NCBI RefSeq assembly: GCF_019059575.1
Contig: NW_024883034.1
Location: 1-64,000 of the forward strand
Source of the DNA: Amphibalanus amphitrite
Taxonomy: Eukaryota > Arthropoda > Thecostraca > Balanomorpha > Balanidae
DNA: 64,000 nucleotides
Direction of reading: 5' to 3'
Position 1 is the stretch's first letter. Each line of letters begins with the position of its first letter. Both the position numbers and the translations under genes were made by a program. Below are positions 23,095 through 34,500 of this stretch, piece by piece. The notes beneath the pieces were generated by a model, which was not told the origin of the DNA, did not search any database, and was given only the letters and a program-made list of their open reading frames with translations.

Positions 23095-23959
23095 CAGGGA
23101 TGCGGAGCCGGAGCCGGAGTCGGAGCCGGAGCCGCCGGAGCCGGCATATTTTGCCCGGAGCCGGAGCCGGAGCCGGAGCCGTGAAACAATATAGCCCGGA
23201 GCCGGAGCCGGAGCCGGAGCCGCCAAAAAAGGGGGCGACTCCGGCTCCTTTTTATTTTTTGAAGAGGAAAAAAAATAATTGACCTAGTTCGGTTTGACAG
23301 TACAAGGCAGTAAAACATATGGTACTTACGTCATGGGCCATCAAGTGAATGAAAAAATCCGAATATCCCCAGTATCCCACAGTACGCAAACAACTTCCTG
23401 TTTGCTCTTCCCCCCCCCCCCCACGTCTACTGCATCCCCAGAACATGAGGACCAGTCATCAGGTGACGGCCATTGTTTTCAAACCAGTGCAGTGGACTGC
23501 GACTCCCAGCACCGTCTCATCCCACACCCCCCCCACCCCTCCCCCCCCCCCAATGCAGCCGAGACGGGTGTCAGCTTACGATGGTTCACTGAACTCCGAT
23601 TCGCGGCGACTGCGTTTCCAATGCCATCGCTTCCTAGCCCTTTGTTCTGCCAGTTCTCTCCGAGGTGCGTTTGCGCGGGGACGCGGTGAGCCGGTCATGG
23701 CAAAGAGTAACGCGTATAACCAATCCAATTTTTCTTCCACCCGTATTTAATTGATTGCGTAGGGGATTTACTGAGTCGGAGCCGGAGCCGCCGGAGCCGG
23801 AGCCGCCGGAGCCGGACCATTTTACTCGGAGCCGGAGCCGGAGCCGGAGCCGCCATAACATTTCACCCGGAGCCGGAGCCGGAGCCGGAGCCGATTTTTT
23901 TCTCCGGAGCCGGAGCCGGAGCCGGAGCCGTCTGAAATTTCCACGGCTCCGCATCCCTG
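23095..23959. mobile_element. hAT-type element with GGAGCC hexamer arrays at both ends
   Basis: The ends CAGGGATGCGGAGCC (23095-23109) and its perfect inverse (23945-23959) are flanked by the identical 8-bp duplication GTTGGTTG (23087-23094 and 23960-23967). This is the hAT signature. Inside each end is an array of GGAGCC hexamers (23103-23222 and 23774-23930), arranged as blocks of about four hexamers separated by AT-rich spacers of roughly 11-16 nt. The 540-bp centre has no transposase. Confidence 0.9.
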
Positions 23960-23967
23960 GTTGGTTG

Positions 23968-25575
23968 CATTTGTGTATCATATGGTGCATTGGAGTTTGT
24001 GTAGCTTAAAATGTTGCTACAAAGGTGGCCCTGATGAAAGATTTTTGATAGAATTCCTGCTCACTCACCACTATAGATCACAATAAACTCCCCTTGCCCC
24101 TTTATGGAGATATTTATTTCTCATGATTCAATTAAGCATTTAGTGTTTGTATAACTTTTAGGTCGCAGCTCTGGTTTGTTTTCTATCTCTTAACAACTTT
24201 CAAATGAATTCTTTCTATTTGCAATGCTAGACAGTGTACAGTGTGCATCTTAGTTTGACATCAGATACTCATTCAAAGCAACTAGATCATTGAAGTCCAA
24301 GCTGAGATTTTATGGTATATGTAAATAGATCAATAACCCCTCTACTAACATGTTTTTAAGTATTTTTAGATGTGACACTGCATTTTTTATTTTTGTTCTG
24401 ATAGCTATGTAATTGCCTTGCCAATCCATCCTATTCTTATACATGAAATCAATCCTGAATCACATGTGCATGCATAAGGGGGCAGGGGCTCTCTATTCAT
24501 TGTTTCTATTCCACTTCTTGTGACATGCTTGGCTGCTCAGCTTATATATTGTGCATGTATTTTGAAGGAAAATGTGACATGTGTAATTGAATGTTCACCT
24601 ACTCTACATCTGATTGTGTTTCAGACTACTGAAAATGTCCTCTTAACATTTAGTTATGTAGGTATGACAAGACTCATATCAAACAGGTAGCTAGGTAGTA
24701 GGTACACACCTTGGGTGGAGGTCATATTTGTATACAGTTGTGTTAGAAGAGTGACACATGATATTTGCTCAGTTCTGTAACTGCAGGACTTGTTAAGGAT
24801 CAGTAAGCCCAATGCTAGAAACTAAATGCTCGGAATTATATCCGATGTCAGTTCGGCTCGGGTCGCCGCCGCCCCGCCCTGCCCCACCCCGCTCCGAGCT
24901 AGCCGAGTCGAAAGTCGTGTCATTGATCAGTGTGATGCAGTCCAATCCCTCCCCTGCCTACTCCCTCCCCTCCCGAGACACCCTCACCCCCACCCCTCCC
25001 CACTCAGGCGTGACTCACAGTCGCTCCATAAACGCTCCACTGCCCGGCGGACCGGGCGGCAGCCGCTCACAATTTGCACACTTATGAGTGGACGTTGAGT
25101 TTTCTGACACAGATAATGCAAAACTATGTGCACATGTGATGGCCAAAGCTCCTCTGGAAGGGAATGGGCGGTTTGCTACCGTTGGTGGGCAAATTGTGAG
25201 CTTTGTTCGGGCCTGATTGCCACTATCGCCGTTGTACGGTGAATATACATGAGCTGTAGTGGTTGGTTCTTTCTGTTATCCAGAAGTTACGGTATGGTTG
25301 TATGAAGCGGAAGCTGATGATTTTCATGTAAACAGAGAAGATTATATGCGGTGTCATGTTGTTAGACTCATTGCATGCCGTCTCCACGTGTGCCGTGATC
25401 TGCCATTCCATGTACCTCACTTTCGACATCCGATAACCTCCGGCCGGCGCTCAGTGACCTCACGACTGCCACTTAGCGACCCGTGTCCCACTGACCGCTC
25501 CCGTCCGCTCACCCCTCCAGGCGAGGGACCGTGACCCCGCTGACCGCTCCCTCTCCCCCCCCCCGTCCCCTTCAG
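23968..25575. other. Intergenic DNA and probable lap 5' region
   Basis: The first 800 bp are AT-rich with nothing recognised. A GC-rich, C-tract-rich segment at about 24850-25060 is a candidate for the lap promoter or a non-coding first exon, but no core promoter motif is clear. A pyrimidine tract ending in CAG at 25573-25575 is the acceptor of the exon that carries the lap start codon. Confidence 0.4.
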
Positions 25576-25578
25576 GTG

Positions 25579-28500
25579 ATGTCCGCGGCGCAGGGACAGA
25601 CGATCGCCGACCGGCTCAATGCTGCCCGACACAGCCTCGCCGGCCAGGGGCTGGCCAAGGCCGTCTGCAAGGCTACCACAGAGGAGCTGCTCGGACCCAA
25701 AAAGAAACACCTCGACTGTGAGTAGACCCGGGGTCGGCGCTGCAGTCCGCCGGCCGAGCTGCCGTGAAGAAGCGCCGCCGTCCGGAGGCTAATCATTCAT
25801 ACGCCGGTCGACGGCCTGCTTCCGGCCGAGTGGGATTAGTTTAACATCATAGCACCAGTCTGCAGAGAAGTTTATGAGAGATTTACTCGTTTTGTTAATC
25901 GTTTAGCTGATGCATTTGATGCTATTTTCGGAGATGAGTTAAGCGCATGGCCATTACTTTTATGATCATCTTGTTTGATGCCGCTGGCTTTGTGCTGAAT
26001 GGGCTGAACTCCCCAGCATTGGTAGTCTGTAACCGCGGGCTGGTGGTAATTCAGTGCAGCCGGCTGCCTAACCAGTTTGAATCTCACCCACCTCGGGGAC
26101 CGATTGGCGACCACTCTTCCCCAGTCCAGTGACGCGTTCCCCCTGTGTTTCAGATCTCCTGCACTGCACCAACGAGCCGAACGTCTCCATACCGCAGATG
26201 GCCAACCTGCTGATCGAGCGCACGCAAAACTCCTCCTGGGTGGTGGTGTTCAAGTCGCTCATCACCGTTCACCACCTCATGTGCTACGGAAACGAGGTGG
26301 GTACGACGCCGGCCGGCCGAGCTGCTAGCCAAGCTGCTAGCCGTGCAGGTGTTCGCTGAACACTGCTTTGTTTCGGTCCGTGACGGAAATGGTTGCGTTG
26401 TGCTGTTTTATGTCAGGCTTTGGGGTGTTAAAAGAGGATTGAATCGTTGCTTATGAGTTATGTTTGTTGTCATGGGTGTGCGGATTAGCCCGTCCTTTAT
26501 TCGATCTTTGTGTCGGTCTCATGCAATTATTATTTCAATGCCGAAGTAGTAGCTCGTGTTATCTTATCAGTTCGTTGTTACAAGATAAGCTGTCAATATC
26601 CTGGCGCAAATGCCGATTAGTTCGGGAAATGAGCCGGATGATAGTGGATTACTGTAACAGCTCTCAGACACGTGGTGGTAGCCGGGTGCCCCTCTCGCTC
26701 CGACACCCGAGTGCATAGTGAAATGTCTGTTGTTTAATGGGTCGTGTTTAGGCATCTGATGGACCGCCTGGACAGCTCTTTGTCGGAGTTATATATGCCG
26801 GAATGTAATATGTTCCGTCAGCGGCAACTTCCACAACGGCGGAGTCATAAACTGGGATGTAATATGTCCTGGACGTGTTAGCAGCAACTCCGGGTTTACA
26901 AAGGTTTACAAACTACGCGGGGGTTGTGAACAAGAATGTCTTGTCTCACGGATATGTGTCGAATTTGGTGTTGTAAACTCGTGTTGTTTCTGTTCCACAG
27001 AGGTTTACTCAGTACTTGGCATCCAGCAACTGTAACTTCCAACTCGGCTCTTTCCTGGACAAAACTGGCGGTGAGTAAACAATGTCTATCTTACATAGTT
27101 GACACTGTAAAAGTAGCGAGTTACGCCGAGAGTCGCTGGTTATAGGGTCTCGCTGGGTGGATCAAATTAAATAGAAGACTAACTAAGGTGCACATTAATT
27201 AGTATCCAATAGCTCAAACCTAGACTCACCGTTCACTTAACCAACACGGCTTTCTAACGCAACTGTTATTTTTGGCTACAGCTGCTTTTGCTGAGCTCAG
27301 GTTTCCGTTTCTTGTGGCGGGGATTCTGGCTTTGTTTGAGTTGCCTGGCTTCACTCGGTTGATGTGGCGCTCTGCTGCGCGCTGCGATAACCAGTGAACT
27401 GATCAGAAACCGCTTCTGTCCGCACACAATCTCAGACGCCAGCCAAAGTAAGAGCCTCTCGCTACCTTCCGCCTGTCAACGGGGCTGAGCGCCGCTCTCG
27501 GACGCAGCTATCAGCATGTGCTTGTCAGCCCCAGCTCCTCTCTTTCAGTCTTTCTTTTTTGCACATAACGCACCGATATTCGCGCAGAGAAATGAGCATG
27601 AGCAATCGAGGAAAGTGATGGCAGTGGCGCGAACGTGTCGTGACTGCGAGGTCGTTTTAGCCGTGGAATTAGTTACGGCGTATGTGGAGTACTTGTCGAG
27701 TGGTAGTCGAGCTCTGTTTATTGCTCGTGTTGGTATTTGTCTCAGTTGTTTTTGTCGTTTGTGTGGTGTTAATACCTGGCCATTTCCGTCTAGACGCTAT
27801 AATTGTCAACTACAGGTTCAACCCCGGTTACGATTTTTAGTACGTGAAGCTAGTTGCCTCGTTGAAATGATATCCACACATATTACTTTGCATGCCTTGT
27901 GTTTTTCCATGCATCGCACTGACTCACTTATCAGTAATTACATCACACTTGCATCCACTGACGTTCCTTGCTATTGAATGAGGTTTCACTCATTTCACTT
28001 TGAATTGCCTGTCTGACCCTTGTCTAATGTCTAGTAAGACATTCCCTAAAAATAACGATCCTTATGCCGTCTGGGCGGTCTGACTCACACCCACAACAAC
28101 TTCCCGTTCGTAGCTCACCCCTCCCCTCCCCTCCTCCCCTCCGTGTCAGTGGGGAGGAAAGGTCCCCCACCTGAACCCTACCTGCATTCCCGCTCGTAGA
28201 CCTCCCCTCCCCTCCCCTCCGTGTCGTTGGGGAGGAAAGTTAGTGCCGTCCGTCCTCCGCGGCTAGTTTACCCGGTCCGGACGGCCTACCTCGGCCGCCG
28301 TGTGCATATTCGCGGCTCGAAATGTCCGGTGTCGGTGTTATCGATACCGGCCTGGTGACCGACAGGGGGAGGGAGGGGGGGAGGGGAGGGGTGGCTCGGG
28401 CTCGGTCGGGACTGGGAGGCCGGTGGCAGAGCGACGGGTGCTCTCAGTCTCAGCACTTGGGTCACGGAAGGAGACGTGGCCTTGGCCGGCACTGGGAAGA

Positions 28501-31500
28501 AAGTCGATGAGGCTGGATTTAGCCCTCTTTGACGAGCACCTTACTGTGCGAAATTAAAATGATGGCCACCCGAACTCACAGTGCATTTGGTTTATAGCTG
28601 TTAGAATGCACGGACACTGTTGTTAGGCCTATTAGAGGGTAACTGCAGCCATCATCGCTGAAGTTCTGAAAAAAACATGTTTTCTGCTTCACGTACATTT
28701 GCGGCGATTTATTTTGTAATAGATAATTCCGTAATGACCAGGCACCTTTGTATTACGTCATATTTGTAAGCATGATCTCTTATAATTGTCTGTGTGCGAT
28801 CTTATCCCAAACTCCCGTGTCGTCTGTTCGGTAGTGTCGTCTGTACGGTAGCGTGGTCTCGTTGCAGCTGCTCGTCATTATTGTCTGTAACCCTCAATCG
28901 GGCCCCTGAAACTGGTCTCCGGCCAGTCCTAACCCGTCTCCCCCTGTCCACCGCACCATTCGGTCCAGGGTGTACTGACCGGACCGGACCGGGAAATAAT
29001 GTTGTTTGTATGCGTGCCTGGCGGCGCTGAGTCGCTGAGATGTGGGTGGGTGGACCCTCCCCTCCCCCGACCTCCCTTCCCGGCCAGCGGGGGCTCATCA
29101 GGGATCGATACCCACCACAGACGGTCTCGGAGCGCGACAATGGAGCTTCCAGCTGGCTTCCATTTCGGTCACTTCCAACTCCGATGGACCGGCCTGACGT
29201 TGGACCGGACCTGACTGGACCACGACTGAACTGAAAAGTTAATACACTCGATGCCGAGACGTGTCCAATGTGCCTGTTACGTGTCTTCCTCTTCTGTCTT
29301 ATTGAGCGAGCACCCCTTCCCGATGGTCACTCTCCCCAACCCTGCCCCCAGGCTATGACATGTCCACCTACATTAGGCGATACGCCAAGTACCTGAACGA
29401 GAAGGCCATGAGCTATCGCGCTGTCGCCTTCGACTTCTGCAAAGTCAAACGCGGGTAAGTCATTGGGCGCTGCGTGGCGCGGTCGCTGACTACGCTGGAT
29501 TGTCGTTTCCTGTACCGTGATATGCAGTTTTTATGGTGGATGTCTTTTCCGTCTGGCCGTTCAAGTTTTGTCGCCGGGAACTGAGTCAGCTGTGTGAAGT
29601 AGAACTTCGATTGATGGTTCCACAGAAGGGAAACTGGTCAGTGTTTGAATGGGCTCCGCTGCTGGTGGGGGCGGACTGTGCCGTTTCGCTGAAATGGCTG
29701 CATTGTGTATGTGCGTCATCACCGGGCCAGTGATGTTTGTGTTGGCGGTACACTGGGCAGTGGGCACGTTACCCTCATTCTTTAACTAGGATTTCTTTTC
29801 TACTCCACCTCACGTTTAATAGAAAACGGAGGCAAATTATCATGCATATTTTCACGGTCTTACGAGTTACAACGTAGCCTATGGTTGTTTCTCATGACAA
29901 GTTGATAAATCCGGCATCGGTGATCTAGATTCCCTAACATTTACTTTAAAGTGCAGCCCAACTGTCAACAAAAGCTCCGTGGCTGTGATGCCGCAGTCCG
30001 GCCGTGCCGCGCCGGCCGGTCACAGTCAGGGGATGTGTCCGGTCCTCTCCCGTGCAGGATGGCTCAATGGTCGTCGTGTCTGGCGGTGCCGGTCGTTACT
30101 GTTCAGCCGGGGCCGGCCGGCGCACGGGTTCGCTCTCCTCTCCCCGCCCGGGCCGCGGCGTGTCCGGTCGCGTTACGGCGTCGAGCGGGGGGCGGCACTG
30201 GCCGCGGCCAGCAGCCGCTGTCCGGCCGGCGCCGCCAGACAGACGGACAGCCGCGGCAACAGGCCGTGGCGCAGCGGCCGCCCGGACCCGATTAAAAAGA
30301 CGGCCGGACGGCTGCACCGCCGTGTCGCCGTCGCCCTGGACTCTGCACGCTGGGACGGACCCGAGAGGGTGCTGGAGTGCCGGCTCGTCGAACTCTGGTC
30401 CCCAGCAAGGCCGTTCGACAAACTCGGTCCCCATGTGCGGGTCCGTGAACTCGGCCAGTCAGCTGGTGCGTCGGACCGTGCCCGCGCCTTCTGTTCAGAG
30501 CCGTCGCTGTCGACCGATGTATGACGCGCAGCTGGCAGCTGATTGCGCAACACCCGCCGGAGTCGGCGCGACTTGGGCCGTCCATTAGCCCAGTCGGGAC
30601 GGTGCTCCGTGTCGCCCCGACATCGCGAGCGGCCGGTAAATGCCTGACCGGTCCAGTCCGGCCCGACAAGGTCGAGCGGGTAACGGTGGCCGCTGTCACC
30701 GGCACGGGCGCCGTATCGTAACCACAACAATGCAGGCACCGGCTGCGTTTGAGTGTAGTAAGGCGCCGCTGAGGAATCGGAACGCAATTGTAACACGTTT
30801 GTTGCGACAAGTTTCCTCATTTTCGGCATTGTGATGGTGTGTTGAATGGCGGCCTTGATTCATTGCACTACGTATTGTGCGAGCCACAGAGTGTGAAAAT
30901 GAAAGTAAGATCTAACGCGATACATAATTTTAGGAAGCCTGCTTAGGTGTGCTCAATGCTCAACATACATATTTTTAGAAGCGAACATATTGAACAGGTA
31001 TGCAAGTTGTGCCTGATTCGGGTAACAGCCTCTAAACACGAGAACATTCAAATTTATCCTCAGAATGTTTTCATGCGTTTTCTTTAGACTCTTTCTTTAG
31101 ATCATTTCATTGGTCGCACTGCTGAGAGTGATGCGATGACACCTGCCAGAATGTTATACCTGCGAGCGCCAGCTACTGGGTACCGTGGTGTCAATCCCAG
31201 GTAGACGTGCGGCCCAGTTTCACGGTCAGGCCCGGGCCAACCGCTCGGCCCGTGGGTGCCCCAGTCCGCTCCTCGCTCACTGCCGTGACCAGTTACGTCA
31301 TACGTGGCCGGTGAACCGTTCGCTCCCTTTGCGAAATCAACTGCCGTCACGGTGAAGCTTCTGCGCCTGAGTGAAACATGACCTTTCCATTTCTGTTGCC
31401 AGTTGCCACGCACTGAAGCGACTAAAAATTGTGACAAAAAGCTGTCTGCTGATTGAGTTTTATTCTATGGATTGATTGATTTATCGTTCACAGAATAAAA

Positions 31501-34500
31501 AGTATGATAATTAGCTGGCATCCATATACGGCAAGTCACTCTTTCTTATCGCTTTTAGGAGCTATTTTCCGTAACATGCAATTAATTTTACGAACCGTCT
31601 AAAGGCTGTGAAAACTGAGGGATCCATGAAAGTGCGCATCTTTCACACGGATCTCTCAAGCCCGTCTTTCTCGGGCGCCTCGATACCGGCCAAATACGAC
31701 ACACGGCTCACTGAGCAGCGCGTTTCCCTGTGTTCCGCAGAAAAGAGGAGGGTACTCTGCGCAGCATGGCGGCGGAGAAGCTGCTTAAGACGCTGCCCGT
31801 GCTGCAGAACCAGATCGACGCGCTGCTGGAGTTCGACTGCTCGCCCAACGAGCTGACCAACGGCGTCATGAACACGGCCTTCATGTTCCTGTTCCGCGAC
31901 CTGATCCGGCTGTTCGCCTGCTACAACGACGGCATCATCAACCTGCTCGGTAGGGTCCGGGCCGGCGGTGGGACTGTAGGAGAGCAGTGATTGGGAGGGA
32001 GAGATAGCTTAGCGGTGTGAAATTAGAGATGAGATTGGGGTGGACAGTACGGGGGATATGGTTTGAAGTGAACGGATGAAGAGAGCGAGTTTGTAGTGGT
32101 GGGAGGGTTGTAACTTTTGAACGGAGATAGCGTTACTTTGACTGTATAGCTTAGAATGATGCACACTTTCAGATCTAATCGGGATGCACTCGTTGATGTT
32201 GGTCTAATAAGGGCATGGCACTACGTGCCATATCTCAGGAGCCGTCGGTATCGAGCGGTGGTAGGCGGGACGGCCGCCCATGAATATCAGCCCAGCCGCC
32301 GCCGACGCGCTTTAGCACGTCCGTCTTTTATGCGATCCGTTCAGCTTGTTGGCTGGAGATCGGCGCCCAATTTCTTCGCCAAAGTGTGTTCCCGTAAAAG
32401 GCAAGAAGGGACCGCAGGTCACCTGAGTTATTGATTAGAAATAAATCACCTCAGAGTGACCTACGGACTTTTTCTTTCTTTCTTTTTTTATTTTACCCCG
32501 CACTGTTTTTTTCAGAGAAATATTTCGAGATGAACAAGAAGCAGTGTCGGGAAGGTCTGGACCTGTATAAGAAGTTTTTGATTCGGATGGACAAGGTGGC
32601 CGAGTTCCTGAAGGTGGCGGAGGTGAGTCCGACGTCCCCGGCCGGCCACTGCCGGCGTTTGCAACACCTACCTGTCACTATCGTGATATCTGATCTGACT
32701 CAACTCCTCTCTTTTCATTATCTGTTAAGACCGCTTTAAATCGTTATCACGACGTCTCAATAGTCCATCGCATCCTTTCCTTACAAATATGTGATTTTGC
32801 ACATCCTTTGCGTGTCTGTGTCTGTGTGGCGGCGGTGCCGGCGTCGCTGGCGCCCTGGTCGGTTCCATCCACCGTCCTCCGCTCCGTCGGTGTCCGCTCG
32901 GCTGCGCCGCGTCCCTCTGGCCCTTTCGTCCGTCTGGGACCGTCCGAACCGCCCTCACCCACCGGTCAGTCGGGGACTAAGGTCCGCGGCCGCATCCTGG
33001 CGCCCTACGCAAAGTCTGTGGCCTGCTGGCCACAGACTGGCTGTGGCCTGAGAGTGAAAATGTTGCGCAAGTATCGGGCATATTACATCTTGCGGTATAT
33101 AATTCCAATCTGTTCATATCGTTTCGTTTTCATACCAACAGCATACGAGTTACAGCATCGTTACATACATCGGTGGCAATCAGCTCATTCTTTGTCGATT
33201 CCAATGAACTTTCACCGCTATAACCCAGAACTCTTGATTTTATCGATGCGATCTTGTGACGGTCGTGATTGTATTATCTTGTTTCCCGGCAGCGTATCGG
33301 TGTCGATAAGGGTGAGATTCCTGACCTGGCCAAGGCGCCGAGCAGCCTTCTGGACGCGCTGGAGCAGCACCTAGGTCACCTGGAGGGCAAGAAGGCGGGC
33401 ACTGCCAACACCAGCAGGTCAGCGTCCCGTCTGGCGTGACCTCTGACCTGTGTCTGACCTCCGGTCGGGTCACCGACACCCACTTGACCTAAAGCTCTCG
33501 CTCAGGGGTTTCTTCTTTATCGCACTATTTCCACCACGACTTGGTATTTTTGTTTAGCATTGCAGTAAACTGGGGGTTATTGGTTTGGTTTGAAGGTAGC
33601 CCGATAGTCCAGTGTGCAGATTGATATATTTTTAGCTCGAAATCGCTCACTTTTGAGCGCCAACTCGGAATAATAATTGCCAGCTGTCTATTAGGATAAG
33701 TACTACGAGGTTCCGAGAAACTTTTCACGTTCAATGCTCGTTAACGTCAGTAATTTATCTTGCGATTGATCGAAATTCTCCGAAATCATCACCTCATAAT
33801 GCATCCGTTGAGTGGAGAGACTGCCCAATAGTTCCTTCAGAAGGGCAGACAGGTTTTGTTCCATATTGCTCCTGTGACCGCACATTTCAAAGGCGCCTTG
33901 CATGCGCTTCAAGTAACGTCTGTTTTGTTATTGGTTTACGTTTAGATTTTCTTTTTGTTTGGAGCACGATTTTTGTTTTTGATGCGTCGTTCGTCTTGGT
34001 GTCTCGGTTCCGGCAATATCAACTAGCATTAATTGGCGTTACTCGTTAGTGCTTTTGTGTACGCTTTCAGGCGGTAGCGTTGGCTAGCCATTTTTTGCAG
34101 CTCACTACCTTATTTGTTCGTATTTTGTTATTTAGTGTCATGGAATAACAGGGTAGTGACCTGGTGTTTTTTGCATAATTTGTAGATAGCTAGCCGTGTG
34201 CCATTTATGGAATCAGCCAGCCTTCACAGCGGTATTACAGCGGTATCAGTTCGATAACGTTGTTTTTTGTCCTTACCGCCATGTGTTGTATCCTCGATAA
34301 CGACCACCCGTTCCGTTCGGTACGCTCAGGGACTGCTGGCTGGTTCCGCGTCTCCGTCCGGGGCCGCCAGTGTTTCCTCAGTGTCACCCCCTCCCCTCGC
34401 CCCGGCACGCCCCGTCTGCCTGCTCACCCCTGGCCGGCGCTCACCCCCTCCCCCTGCATGACTGACCGGTGTGTGTGCGCGTGTGCTGCATGCCCCCCGG

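Larger units (their letters stand above)
25579..33417 (+). other. ANTH domain-coding exons of lap
   Basis: The first seven coding exons encode the ANTH alpha-solenoid. The lipid-binding motif sits at the end of exon 1. Exons 2-3 carry [15 protein letters not shown] and RFTQYLASS. Exons 5-6 carry [20 protein letters not shown] and [20 protein letters not shown]. No ANTH residue block known from PICALM is missing. Confidence 0.9.

Noticed and set aside
23085..24009. Open frames rich in Arg-Ser-Arg-Ser or Glu-Pro on both strands
   Set aside because: They arise from the GGAGCC arrays of the hAT element; they have no start context or flanking exons.
29951..30834. Overlapping long frames in lap intron 4 on both strands
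   Set aside because: Frames are open on several strands together in GC-rich DNA and lack any domain; lap splicing skips the region.
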